This document shows, piece after piece, positions 9,605 through 17,826 of a stretch of 34,722 nt of DNA; within the stretch, counting starts at the first letter, position 1, and the number at the start of each line of letters is the position of its first letter. The notes under the pieces were generated by a model that had not been told where the DNA came from, did not search any database, and saw nothing but the letters and a program-made list of their open reading frames with translations. The stretch lies in the NCBI GenBank assembly GCA_943350045.1, contig CALQZW010000003.1, positions 1-34,722 on the forward strand, given 5' to 3'. Source of the DNA: Candidatus Nomurabacteria bacterium (GTDB lineage: Bacteria > Patescibacteriota > Minisyncoccia > Phycocordibacterales > UBA9973). The translations under genes and the position numbers were made by a program.

Positions 9605-11920
9605 CTACAACTTCCATTTTATATAACCACACGAACATTGCTTGAATTTATCATTAGCTAAATATGTTACTTCTTTTCCACATTTTTCACATGTAAATCT
9701 AGATAATGCTTTCTCGCAAACATCAATAAGTTTTGTTGCTTCGCTTTTAACAACATCAAACTCATGTGACGCTCTGTTTCCCCAAGAAATAATCAACCGA
9801 TCTGCCTCTTTAAGCTCTTCTAATGCTTCGTTAAACGTCTCATAGTTTGTTCCATCACGTTTAATCTGAAAACCACTTGCGGCACTCATCTTTTCTAAAA
9901 ACTCATGTCCAGTTCTGCCATCATTTCGTTCTCGGTGTTTATAGGGGAGATTAACTTGCAATGATTCTGCGAGAACTGCAAAAGAAGTATCAACAATCTT
10001 TCTAGCTGTATTACCAGCAGAATCAGGATAAGTTGATAACTGATTTCTTGCATCATCGAAAGTAAATTGTTTGGCCGACAATCTAATACCTATTTCTGGA
10101 CTCTCCCATGGCATGAACGTTTTAAACTCCCAATTTTTGGGATCCAATTGTTTTCTTAAATCTATATACCAATCTCTTTCATGAGTAAAAAGAATGACCT
10201 GCCTATCGGAAAATTCTTTATCCAGTAATTCTCCGACCATACCCCTGTGATTGCGATCAAAACTTACAACAACATCGTCAAGAATAATAGGATTATTTAT
10301 ATCCTTCTTTGCCATTGCTAGAAAAATACACAGGCCAAGACTATTCCTGTGACCTTCAGATAAGGTGAGTCTAGGAGAATCCTGTTCGACACCGTAAAAT
10401 TTCAACCCGATTTCTATTGCTTTATCTATATCAGTTGGAAGATTCAACCGTACATCTTCAACTTTCTCATCAGGATGCAGTATTCCCCACATTCTTGCTA
10501 TATCAGATGATATAGCACCAATAACAGAAGAAGCTTGAGCTCTAATCTGCTCTCTATAAAGCCTCTGCAGTGTTGAAACAAACAGAATGGAATTTTCCAC
10601 TGCGTCTACCTCTTTTTTTACGATTGAACCTCTTACTACCTCCTGTATAGTTTCAAGTTTTTCTTTGTCGGAGAGCAAAGCAGCAATATCTGACAAAGGT
10701 GTTGAAACTTCTTTTCCAGCACTTTCAACTAAGGTTTTCGTATTTTTTTCAATCTCGTTTAAAGCATCATCCGGGCATGACGCTCTTATGGCTTCGATTT
10801 CCAAATTATCTATATAAGTTACTACATCTGCATCCTGCGCCAATCTCCAATCCGCGATATGTGCTTGGCCCGCTAATCTTTTTAGATTTTGGAGACTTTC
10901 ACAAAGTATACTTAATTCCACTTTATAGGCATCGAAATTTTCAACAGCTTCTTTAAGAGTCTTCTCTTCTGATTCTACATGGTGAGAAAAATCAGTTGAA
11001 TGAATAGACTTACCACACGCAGGGCAGTTTATTTCTTCTTCTCTATTCTTATCTGAATAAGCAATTGCTGCTTTCAATACAGTGAGTTTTTCTGCTATTA
11101 AAGGTTGAGCAGATTCACCAAGTTTTATAGCAGCTGCTCGGACTTTGATTATAGAAGCGTCAACTCCTAATTTAGACATTTCAAGCAATGCTGCGTATCT
11201 TTTTTGCTCTTCAGATTGTTTACCAACTTTTGCTTCTAAAGCAAATAATGTCTCTGAAAGTATTTGACCTACAGTTTCCGTGGTAACCTTTTTATTACAA
11301 TAGAGTAAAAACAAATCAACCAGAATCGTCTTAAGTTCTTCCCATTTCTGATCTCCAAATAGAACTTTTCTCTTTTGGTTAATTTTTCCAAGATCAATCC
11401 TTTTTGCATCCAAGCCAGTTGAATTTGCTAAGCTCTTCTCAATTTTTCTTAAGTTTTCAGCAGTAACTTCTAAATGGCTTAAACCTAACAACGGAAGGAG
11501 CGCGGAATATTTATCACCTTTAGTGTCGGCGATAAAATCAGCAACTTCATTCTGTCGTAAGATAGTCCTTCTGTAGTCCCAGGACTTAAGATCTGAGACC
11601 GGAGGTGTTAGTGTAAATGTTCCACTCTTTTGGATTTTTGTTTCGACTAACGACCCATCCTCTAGCGTTATTGCTATTGAACCATTCTGACTTCCAGGAG
11701 TATGAGTATTAACGATTGCTCTTTCTTGCCTCTTGCCACTGTATTCATGTGCCAAGTGATTAATTTTTCCGTCTTTAATATTGTATTCAACTGCATCAAC
11801 AAACGAAGACTTACCAGATCCGTTCTCACCATATAACACCAATGATTTGGCGTTTAACTCAAGTTCAATAGGATCAGCAGATCCTCTAAACCAGCCAATT
11901 TTGATACTTTTAATTCTCAT
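9605..11920 (-). CDS. AAA/ABC-type ATPase (RecF/SMC/Rad50-like) with zinc-hook-like CPAC and C-terminal zinc ribbon
   Basis: 771 aa; Walker A YGENGSGKSS, signature LTLSEGHRNSLGLCIFLA, Walker B NPIILDDVVVSFD, H-loop ILFTHERDW; Cys pairs CPAC and CEKCGKE...CSCGY. Confidence 0.88.
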   Translation of the reverse strand: MRIKSIKIGWFRGSADPIELELNAKSLVLYGENGSGKSSFVDAVEYNIKDGKINHLAHEYSGKRQERAIVNTHTPGSQNGSIAITLEDGSLVETKIQKSGTFTLTPPVSDLKSWDYRRTILRQNEVADFIADTKGDKYSALLPLLGLSHLEVTAENLRKIEKSLANSTGLDAKRIDLGKINQKRKVLFGDQKWEELKTILVDLFLLYCNKKVTTETVGQILSETLFALEAKVGKQSEEQKRYAALLEMSKLGVDASIIKVRAAAIKLGESAQPLIAEKLTVLKAAIAYSDKNREEEINCPACGKSIHSTDFSHHVESEEKTLKEAVENFDAYKVELSILCESLQNLKRLAGQAHIADWRLAQDADVVTYIDNLEIEAIRASCPDDALNEIEKNTKTLVESAGKEVSTPLSDIAALLSDKEKLETIQEVVRGSIVKKEVDAVENSILFVSTLQRLYREQIRAQASSVIGAISSDIARMWGILHPDEKVEDVRLNLPTDIDKAIEIGLKFYGVEQDSPRLTLSEGHRNSLGLCIFLAMAKKDINNPIILDDVVVSFDRNHRGMVGELLDKEFSDRQVILFTHERDWYIDLRKQLDPKNWEFKTFMPWESPEIGIRLSAKQFTFDDARNQLSTYPDSAGNTARKIVDTSFAVLAESLQVNLPYKHRERNDGRTGHEFLEKMSAASGFQIKRDGTNYETFNEALEELKEADRLIISWGNRASHEFDVVKSEATKLIDVCEKALSRFTCEKCGKEVTYLANDKFKQCSCGYIKWKL

Positions 11921-12113
11921 TGGTTTTTATTGGCTCCGTTAATTTTTGCAACAAATCCTCAGTCAACTGTTTTAGAGAAGAGGAGTTCAACTCCGTTTTG
12001 TTCAAATCTGAACTTAAAAAAGTACCAATCCTTAAAACAAGAGCGTCTGAGACATCTGGGTTAAGCTTTTTTCCTTCATCTATAATTTGTTCTTGTTCAG
12101 ACTTTTCGGCCAT
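11910..12113 (-). CDS. Small 67-aa protein overlapping the ATPase start (putative partner)
   Basis: MAEKSEQEQIIDEGKKLNPDVSDALVLRIGTFLSSDLNKTELNSSSLKQLTEDLLQKLTEPIKTNEN; 11-nt overlap with the downstream ATPase start indicates translational coupling. Confidence 0.65.
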   Translation of the reverse strand: MAEKSEQEQIIDEGKKLNPDVSDALVLRIGTFLSSDLNKTELNSSSLKQLTEDLLQKLTEPIKTNEN

Positions 12114-12220
12114 AACTTATCTAAGAGTCATAATGTTATAACCCGACTTTACCATATTTTGTTTGCTTTTTCTAATTTCTGTTGTCTTTTACTTTAGAAA
12201 AACTTTATCTTTTTTTCACA

Positions 12221-12252
12221 ACTAAAAAGCACTCGAATGAGCGCTTTTTAGT
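12221..12252. terminator. Near-symmetric (bidirectional-type) terminator hairpin
   Basis: ACTAAAAAGC-A-CTC-GAAT-GAG-C-GCTTTTTAGT; 10-bp A/T-rich outer stem plus CTC/GAG inner stem. Confidence 0.65.
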
Positions 12253-12410
12253 TCTTTAACAGATATGACGTGCCTAGGTCGTTAGTACCTAAAACTTGAT
12301 TGCTGCCATTCTTGGAATAGAACTCTAGTCTTTTGCCATCTCTAGTAGGAGCAGGTCCAAGGAACAGATGTAATAAAAATATTTCAGTTTGGGTTTTTCA
12401 GAGTTTGTAT

Positions 12411-12446
12411 AAAAACACCCCGAGAATATATATTATTCTCAGGGTA
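12411..12446 (-). terminator. Intrinsic terminator after the beta-barrel gene
   Basis: Minus strand ACCCTGAGAATAATATATATTCTCGGGGTGTTTTTAT: GAGAATA/TATTCTC stem extended by CCC/GGG, then T run. Confidence 0.75.
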
Positions 12447-12459
12447 TTATTGTTTTCTG

Positions 12460-13452
12460 CTATACCTTCCACTGCACAAACATCCCCAAGAGCGGATTCT
12501 TTTGATACGAAACAAGAGCATCCGACGATGTGTACACTCTCCCCTCTATACGCACAGACAGATTGCTGTGCAGTTTTCGAGAGAGTCCGAGTGTTGCGTT
12601 GTAGATCGGGCTTGCAATACCCCAGACACCGGCATCGGAGAGATATTCTCCGCGCAGAGCGTAGGAATACTTTCCAGCGATTTTCTCGAGCGTACACGAG
12701 CCTGTGTGCCACGAAGTACTGCCATGTGTCCCATATCCACCGACGACGACACAGCGAACTGTGCGGGCAAGTGGTACTTCGAGCTCTGGTACAAAGAAAC
12801 TCATTGCCTTCTGTGGATCACCTCGCAAGGCTTCGTTGCCATACAACCCCGAAACACCAAACTTGTACCCTGTGCGTGGTTTCCATGCAAAGGAGAAGCC
12901 AGGAGAGAGACTGCCGTTGTTGTCGGCAATGTGTTGGAATCCGGTAAAGACTCCGAGCATGGCAGTAACTGTTCCTTTTTCATATGTCCCCGAAATGCCG
13001 GAGAGATAGTACGGAGAATAGTCGGAGGCCATGGCAAAGAGTGCAGTTGGGTTTTCAATGGACAGCGTTGAAAACGGTCCAAGAAATCCTGAGCCAAATA
13101 CTCCGGCGTTTAAACGAACATGCGGAGCGATGTCTACTGCCACTCGCGCATCATACAGATGGCGAAGGAGCTCCGGTTCGGCAGAATAGTTTTTCGTGAC
13201 GTAGGCGCCTGCTTGGAGGGCTACGACGCATTCAAAATTGCCACGGGTGGTGTCTTTGTACGAAACTCCGACAACTACATGGTTTACGGTAAATGTGTTT
13301 GCCTGGGCGTGTTGTACGGCCAGGGCGACGGCTGTGTCTTTTGCTTCTGTCGAGCGGAGATAGTACAGGTCGCCAGCGGTTTGAAGGCTGACTTGTGCAT
13401 CTACCAGCGCAGGAGAAAGAAGGCACAGGAGGAGTGTGAGTGGTTTTGTCAT
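12460..13452 (-). CDS. Outer-membrane beta-barrel (porin-like, BBP2-type) secreted protein
   Basis: Signal peptide MTKPLTLLLCLLSPALVDAQ; alternating beta pattern; segments such as NYSAEPELLRHLYDARVAVDI, SDYSPYYLSGISGTYEKG, GFSFAWKPRTGYKFGVSGLYGNEA, YSYALRGEYLSDAGVWG, and terminal MFVQWKV, as in Bacteroidota beta-barrel porins. ORF extends to 13521; start at MTK is more plausible. Confidence 0.7.
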   Translation of the reverse strand: MTKPLTLLLCLLSPALVDAQVSLQTAGDLYYLRSTEAKDTAVALAVQHAQANTFTVNHVVVGVSYKDTTRGNFECVVALQAGAYVTKNYSAEPELLRHLYDARVAVDIAPHVRLNAGVFGSGFLGPFSTLSIENPTALFAMASDYSPYYLSGISGTYEKGTVTAMLGVFTGFQHIADNNGSLSPGFSFAWKPRTGYKFGVSGLYGNEALRGDPQKAMSFFVPELEVPLARTVRCVVVGGYGTHGSTSWHTGSCTLEKIAGKYSYALRGEYLSDAGVWGIASPIYNATLGLSRKLHSNLSVRIEGRVYTSSDALVSYQKNPLLGMFVQWKV

Positions 13453-13556
13453 AGAACGATTTTTTCTATGTATCCCATTTCCGCACCGAAATGTCAAAAA
13501 TAGTGAGTACAGCATACGCAAATATGGTAGTTTTCCACAGAGATGTATGGGGAAAC

Positions 13557-13586
13557 TTGAACATTATAATCAAATTATGCTATAAT
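13557..13586 (+). promoter_or_regulatory. abiE promoter TTGAAC-N18-TATAAT
   Basis: -35 TTGAAC 13557-13562 and -10 TATAAT 13581-13586 upstream of the AbiEi ORF. Confidence 0.75.
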
Positions 13587-13625
13587 GTTTCTAGTTATTC
13601 CTAAAAATCGGAATAACTAGAAACA
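13586..13625 (+). promoter_or_regulatory. 16-bp perfect inverted repeat (8-nt spacer) between the -10 box and the abiEi start
   Basis: TGTTTCTAGTTATTCC-TAAAAATC-GGAATAACTAGAAACA; starts on the last base of the -10 and ends 1 nt before ATG 13627. Confidence 0.85.
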
Positions 13626-13626
13626 A

Positions 13627-14247
13627 ATGCAATATTTAGAGCTTAAAACCAAATTACGAGATTTCACTGTCTTTTCGATTAGTGACATAGAAAAAGTCGA
13701 CTCTTCGTTCCACAAGCAACGATTAAGTGAATGGCAGAAAAAGGACTATGTAAAAAAGATTTGTAACGGATACTATGTTTTTTCTGACGTTGAAATAAAC
13801 GAACCTGCCTTGTATGCCATTGCAAATAGAATATATGAACCGTCGTATATTTCTTTAGAGATGGCATTGTCTCTATACGGCATCATTCCCGAGGCGGTCT
13901 ATAGTGTCACTTCTGTCACCTCTCGAAAGACAAAAAACGTACACAGTCCGGTAGGAAGTTTTATCTATCGAAAAATACGTCCGGAGTATTTATTTGGATA
14001 CAGTATTCGTGAACATGGTGGGCTCTCCTATAAAATTGCCGATCTTGAAAAAGCTCTTCTTGACTATTTGTATTTAAATCCAAAAATAAACGACAGTGAT
14101 TCATTTGAAGGTGTTCGTTTTTCTGTTTCTGAATTGAAAGAAAAATTAAATAGAGAAAAGTTTACCAACTACTTGCAAGCTTTTGCAAATAAAGCACTCG
14201 AGCGTCGAGCAAGGAAATTTTTATCCTACCTAAACAACAATGCTTAG
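13627..14247 (+). CDS. abiEi: Type IV toxin-antitoxin system AbiEi-family antitoxin
   Basis: 206 aa; N-terminal winged-helix-like region (FSISDIEKV...RLSEWQKKDYVKKICNGYYVFSD), EPSYISLEMALSLYGIIPEAVYSVTSVTSRKT, ADLEKALLDYLYL. Confidence 0.88.
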   Translation: MQYLELKTKLRDFTVFSISDIEKVDSSFHKQRLSEWQKKDYVKKICNGYYVFSDVEINEPALYAIANRIYEPSYISLEMALSLYGIIPEAVYSVTSVTSRKTKNVHSPVGSFIYRKIRPEYLFGYSIREHGGLSYKIADLEKALLDYLYLNPKINDSDSFEGVRFSVSELKEKLNREKFTNYLQAFANKALERRARKFLSYLNNNA

Positions 14248-15016
14248 TCTACAAAACATTGAACAATACTATCCTAATAATCAAAAACCATTTAAACGAA
14301 ATATTTTACGGGAGTACTTACAATACAAGATTCTTGAAATCATCTTTAATTCTTCGTATGCACAAGATGTAATCTTTCTTGGTGGTACGGCTCTTCGTAT
14401 TGTATACAACAACAGTCGATTTTCGGAAGATCTTGATTTTGATAATTTCAATCTTACCGAAGAACAATTTGCTGATTTAGCTAATGAGGTAAAGAAGGGT
14501 CTTGAGTTACAAGGATACGAAGTAGAAATTAAGAACGTGTTCAAGGGAGCATATCGCTCGTATATTCGAATGCCGAAAGTATTATTTGAGAACAACATGT
14601 CGGATATGCAGGAAGAAAAAATACTCATTCAGATTGATACAGTCCCCCATGTATTTGATTATGCGAAAGATACAAAAATTCTGAGCAAGTTTGACGTGTT
14701 TACTCAAATATTTACTACCCCTATTGATATTCTGCTATCTCAAAAGATATACGCAGCACTCAATAGAAAAAGAGCTAAAGGACGCGATTTCTTTGACATA
14801 GTTTTCCTGATTCCACAAACTAAACCAAACTACGACTATCTAAAAGCGAAATTAAACATTGGGAACGCAAAAGAACTAAAGGATGAACTTCTTAAACAGA
14901 CAGCTGAACTTGATTTTACCGAGCTTGCAAAAGACATCGAACCTTTCCTGATTAATTTTGAGGATAGTAAGAAGGTAAGACTTTTTAGAGAATATATCGA
15001 GTCAGTAGAATTCTAA
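14240..15016 (+). CDS. abiEii: Nucleotidyltransferase AbiEii/AbiGii-family toxin
   Basis: 258 aa; FLGGTALRIVYNNSRFSEDLDFDNF signature; overlaps the antitoxin ORF by 8 nt. Confidence 0.92.
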   Translation: MLSLQNIEQYYPNNQKPFKRNILREYLQYKILEIIFNSSYAQDVIFLGGTALRIVYNNSRFSEDLDFDNFNLTEEQFADLANEVKKGLELQGYEVEIKNVFKGAYRSYIRMPKVLFENNMSDMQEEKILIQIDTVPHVFDYAKDTKILSKFDVFTQIFTTPIDILLSQKIYAALNRKRAKGRDFFDIVFLIPQTKPNYDYLKAKLNIGNAKELKDELLKQTAELDFTELAKDIEPFLINFEDSKKVRLFREYIESVEF

Positions 15017-15031
15017 CCCTATTCTGAATGT

Positions 15032-15062
15032 CAAAAAAAACGGCGAGTATGTACTCGCCGGT
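15032..15062 (-). terminator. Intrinsic terminator downstream of the 15080-15574 gene
   Basis: Minus strand CGGCGAGTA-CA-TACTCGCCG followed by TTTTTTTT. Confidence 0.85.
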
Positions 15063-15079
15063 TAATATGTTTTCCATCG

Positions 15080-15574
15080 CTATTCCGATGGAGGGTCTGG
15101 GACCATGTCTTCAACTCTAAGAATTTCCTGCCGTATTCGCTCGGTAATTGCTTGCCAAGTCAGTGCCTCACCAAGATACCCACTGAGTGAATATGTGGTA
15201 TTTTCTATACCGTATTCATCATCACATTCAAAGTCTGTAATGCAGAATGCTTTTTTCCCATAGCAGAACAAATAAATGTTCTCTAACGGAAAATCTGCAT
15301 GGACTTCTCCTGGGACAGAGTTCCACAGGAGCATAAAAGCAACATTTGTAGACAATGGCCAACCATCGAGAACAATGGACTCTTTTCGTCCGAGTTGTTC
15401 GATAACCTTCTCCTTGTACAGATCCAAGAGTCCTTGATTAACATCTCGGTAGACTCTGATTCTTGGAGAGAGATTTTTTAAATAGTCTACCCACCTGAGA
15501 CGATTTGCTTCGTCTTTTTGTGCAATCGTTTCCAGAGCTGGTGGTTCTGGTACTAATGATTCGTCGTTTTCCAT
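15080..15574 (-). CDS. Hypothetical protein, 164 aa
   Basis: ORF followed by a terminator; no recognised domain. Confidence 0.7.
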   Translation of the reverse strand: MENDESLVPEPPALETIAQKDEANRLRWVDYLKNLSPRIRVYRDVNQGLLDLYKEKVIEQLGRKESIVLDGWPLSTNVAFMLLWNSVPGEVHADFPLENIYLFCYGKKAFCITDFECDDEYGIENTTYSLSGYLGEALTWQAITERIRQEILRVEDMVPDPPSE

Positions 15575-15610
15575 TACGTGAGTTTTTTTGTGAAAAAAAA
15601 TATTTTGGTA

Positions 15611-16111
15611 CTACTTACTTTTTTTTGCTGTTCGTGGGACCACGACACGCAGAGCGTATTTACTACTCCACGAAATGGGACTATCGAACGGATGCCTCGA
15701 AACGCTCAGACCCAATGGGTAATTGTAAATCAAAGCAACCCGATACTGGCCCGCTCTCTTGTACAAGAAGAATGTCGCATTACCGCCCGGCTTTAGCCAT
15801 GGCGTGTACCATTCTGCGAATAACATAATTTGTGCCTGTGTTAGACACAACTCATCCAGATTGCTTGATATCGAACTAAAAATTGCTCGAAAATCACCAT
15901 CCGTACGTAATTCATAGACGTCATGTATCTGCTGACTTGTAGGCAGAGCAGAAGCGTCTGTATCATCGATTTCCGTATCTTCATCGAGGCCCATCGGAAA
16001 AAGATGTGTACTGTTTTCAAATGTATCTTTCCCATCGGAAGAAGGGATCAATAACATGTGGTCTTTAGTGAGCAGCTGTAAATACGCTGTTTCCAAAATG
16101 CTTGCTTTCAT
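15611..16111 (-). CDS. Hypothetical protein, 166 aa
   Basis: ORF upstream of and co-directional with the 164-aa gene; LTQAQIMLFAEWYTPWLKPGGNATFFLYKRAGQYRVALIY pattern. Confidence 0.7.
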   Translation of the reverse strand: MKASILETAYLQLLTKDHMLLIPSSDGKDTFENSTHLFPMGLDEDTEIDDTDASALPTSQQIHDVYELRTDGDFRAIFSSISSNLDELCLTQAQIMLFAEWYTPWLKPGGNATFFLYKRAGQYRVALIYNYPLGLSVSRHPFDSPISWSSKYALRVVVPRTAKKSK

Positions 16112-16176
16112 ATTCTATGTTTTTAAGTTTTAAAGAATGAATATTGATATATAACAACATTTAGCGAGTAAAGTCA

Positions 16177-16209
16177 ATAAAACCACAGAATGACATTCTG
16201 TGGTTTTAT
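16177..16209. terminator. Near-perfect palindromic terminator
   Basis: ATAAAACCACAGAATG-A-CATTCTGTGGTTTTAT between two minus-strand genes. Confidence 0.8.
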
Positions 16210-16226
16210 AGTGCGCATATAGCAAT

Positions 16227-16535
16227 TTATTTCGCCCCCATCATGAGCTCCATCAGCGGAGCGAGCTCTTCACGATATTTTGCAATATCTGATTTGTACT
16301 TTGTCATAACGGCAACCATTGCGTATTGCTCTGGCATTCCAGACTTTGTCTTTTCTTCCATTTCTTTCTGGATTTTCTCGAACAACTCCTTTACTTCTTT
16401 GTTATCCTGCAAGACCTTCAATTTCTCAGCGAGTGCTGGATTTGCAGAGAGTTTCTCTGCAATCATTTCTGCCTGGTCTTTCGATACTCCCTTTGCTTGC
16501 AATGCCTTTTTTATCAAGAATGATTTTATACCCAT
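16227..16535 (-). CDS. Hypothetical helical protein, 102 aa
   Basis: MGIKSFLIKKALQAKGVSKDQAEMIAEKLSANPALAEKL...; own promoter and terminator. Confidence 0.75.
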   Translation of the reverse strand: MGIKSFLIKKALQAKGVSKDQAEMIAEKLSANPALAEKLKVLQDNKEVKELFEKIQKEMEEKTKSGMPEQYAMVAVMTKYKSDIAKYREELAPLMELMMGAK

Positions 16536-16541
16536 ATGCCG

Positions 16542-16570
16542 AGTATAGTGTATTCCACTCTCAGTATCAA
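16542..16570 (-). promoter_or_regulatory. Promoter of the 102-aa gene: TTGATA-N17-TATACT, 6 nt from ATG
   Basis: Minus strand TTGATACTGAGAGTGGAATACACTATACTCGGCATATG. Confidence 0.75.
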
Positions 16571-16590
16571 GTGTTGTATACTATTAGAAC

Positions 16591-17826
16591 ATGCCGACAG
16601 TAGCGCCACAGAAAGAGCCGACTCGCATCCTCATTGTAGGAGGTGGATTTGGAGGCGTTCGTACTGCTCTAAACCTCCGCAAGCAAAACTTGCCGAATGT
16701 AAAAATAACTCTCCTCTCTGACAGGCACCACTTTGAATACACTCCGGCGTACTACAAAATAGCAGCGGGTACGTCGCCGATGGAGACCTGTATTCCCCTC
16801 TCCGATATTTTTCCTGACCGTAGCGTTGAAGTAATCGTCGACACCGTTGTCGCCGGCGATACAAAAGAACATGTTATTTTCGGAGCAAGTGGTTCCCGCT
16901 ATCGCTACGACTACCTTGTACTCGCACTTGGAAGCGAAACTGCATATTTTAATATTCCTGGAATTAAGGAGCACTCGTATTCTATTAAAACAATCGACGA
17001 GGCGCTTCGCTTGAAGGCGCACGTGCATGAAGTGTTCAATTCCCATCACGGAATGTCTGTGTTTGAACTGATGTCGCAGTTTCAGTTCGTCATCATCGGT
17101 GGCGGACCTGCAGGAGTTGAGCTTGCCGGAGTCTTGCGTGCATATCTGCGCACGCTGGCTCGTATACACGAAGTCCCAGAGCGCTTTGTGACAGTGAATC
17201 TCCTCCAAGGTGCTCCACGTCTTTTGCCGACGATGAACGAAGAAGTTTCTCGCCGAGCGCTCAAGCGACTCGACTCGCTCGGTATCAACATCATTCTCGG
17301 AAAGGCAGTGGCTGGCGAAGACGCTATTGGCGTATACCTCAAAGATATCGGCTTCTCTGCTCGCACAATTATTTGGACCGCCGGAGTAAAGGCAACGAGT
17401 GTGTATGAAAAAATTACCGGACTCACCCTTGAGAAAAATGGCCGTATCGTAGTAAACGAATCCATGATGGCCGTTGGCGTGCGTGACGTCTTCGTTCTCG
17501 GCGACAGTGCAAGCACTCCGTTTGCCGGAACTGCGCAGACTGCTATTTACGATGGCCACTATATCGCCTCAGCGCTCACGTCCCGCCTCCGCCGAATGAA
17601 TCTGCCGAAGTACAGTCCAAAGCCAACTCCGTACGTAATTCCTGTTGGAAACAATTGGGCGATTTTTACTTTCAAAAATATTACGCTCTCGGGCCGAATC
17701 TTTTTCTGGCTCCGCGAGATCATCGACCTACGCTTTTTCATGAGCATCTTGCCGTTTAAAAAGGCATGGTTTGCATGGCGTAGTGGCGGGACGCAAGTTG
17801 AGTCATGCCCAAATTGTAAACACTAA
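16591..17826 (+). CDS. NAD(P)/FAD-dependent oxidoreductase, type II NADH dehydrogenase-like
   Basis: 411 aa; FAD motif RILIVGGGFGGVRTALNLRK, HHFEYTPAYYKIAAGT, second Rossmann FVIIGGGPAGVELAG, VFVLGDSA; C-terminal CPNCKH. Confidence 0.9.
   Translation: MPTVAPQKEPTRILIVGGGFGGVRTALNLRKQNLPNVKITLLSDRHHFEYTPAYYKIAAGTSPMETCIPLSDIFPDRSVEVIVDTVVAGDTKEHVIFGASGSRYRYDYLVLALGSETAYFNIPGIKEHSYSIKTIDEALRLKAHVHEVFNSHHGMSVFELMSQFQFVIIGGGPAGVELAGVLRAYLRTLARIHEVPERFVTVNLLQGAPRLLPTMNEEVSRRALKRLDSLGINIILGKAVAGEDAIGVYLKDIGFSARTIIWTAGVKATSVYEKITGLTLEKNGRIVVNESMMAVGVRDVFVLGDSASTPFAGTAQTAIYDGHYIASALTSRLRRMNLPKYSPKPTPYVIPVGNNWAIFTFKNITLSGRIFFWLREIIDLRFFMSILPFKKAWFAWRSGGTQVESCPNCKH

Noticed and set aside
12333-13503. 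Several plus-strand ORFs (204, 189, 101, 127 aa)
   Set aside because: Antisense to the beta-barrel protein gene; Cys/Arg-rich composition typical of shadow frames.
16669-17559. 296-aa minus-strand ORF
   Set aside because: Fully antisense to the clear NDH-2-like gene; Cys/His/Arg-rich with no recognisable domain.
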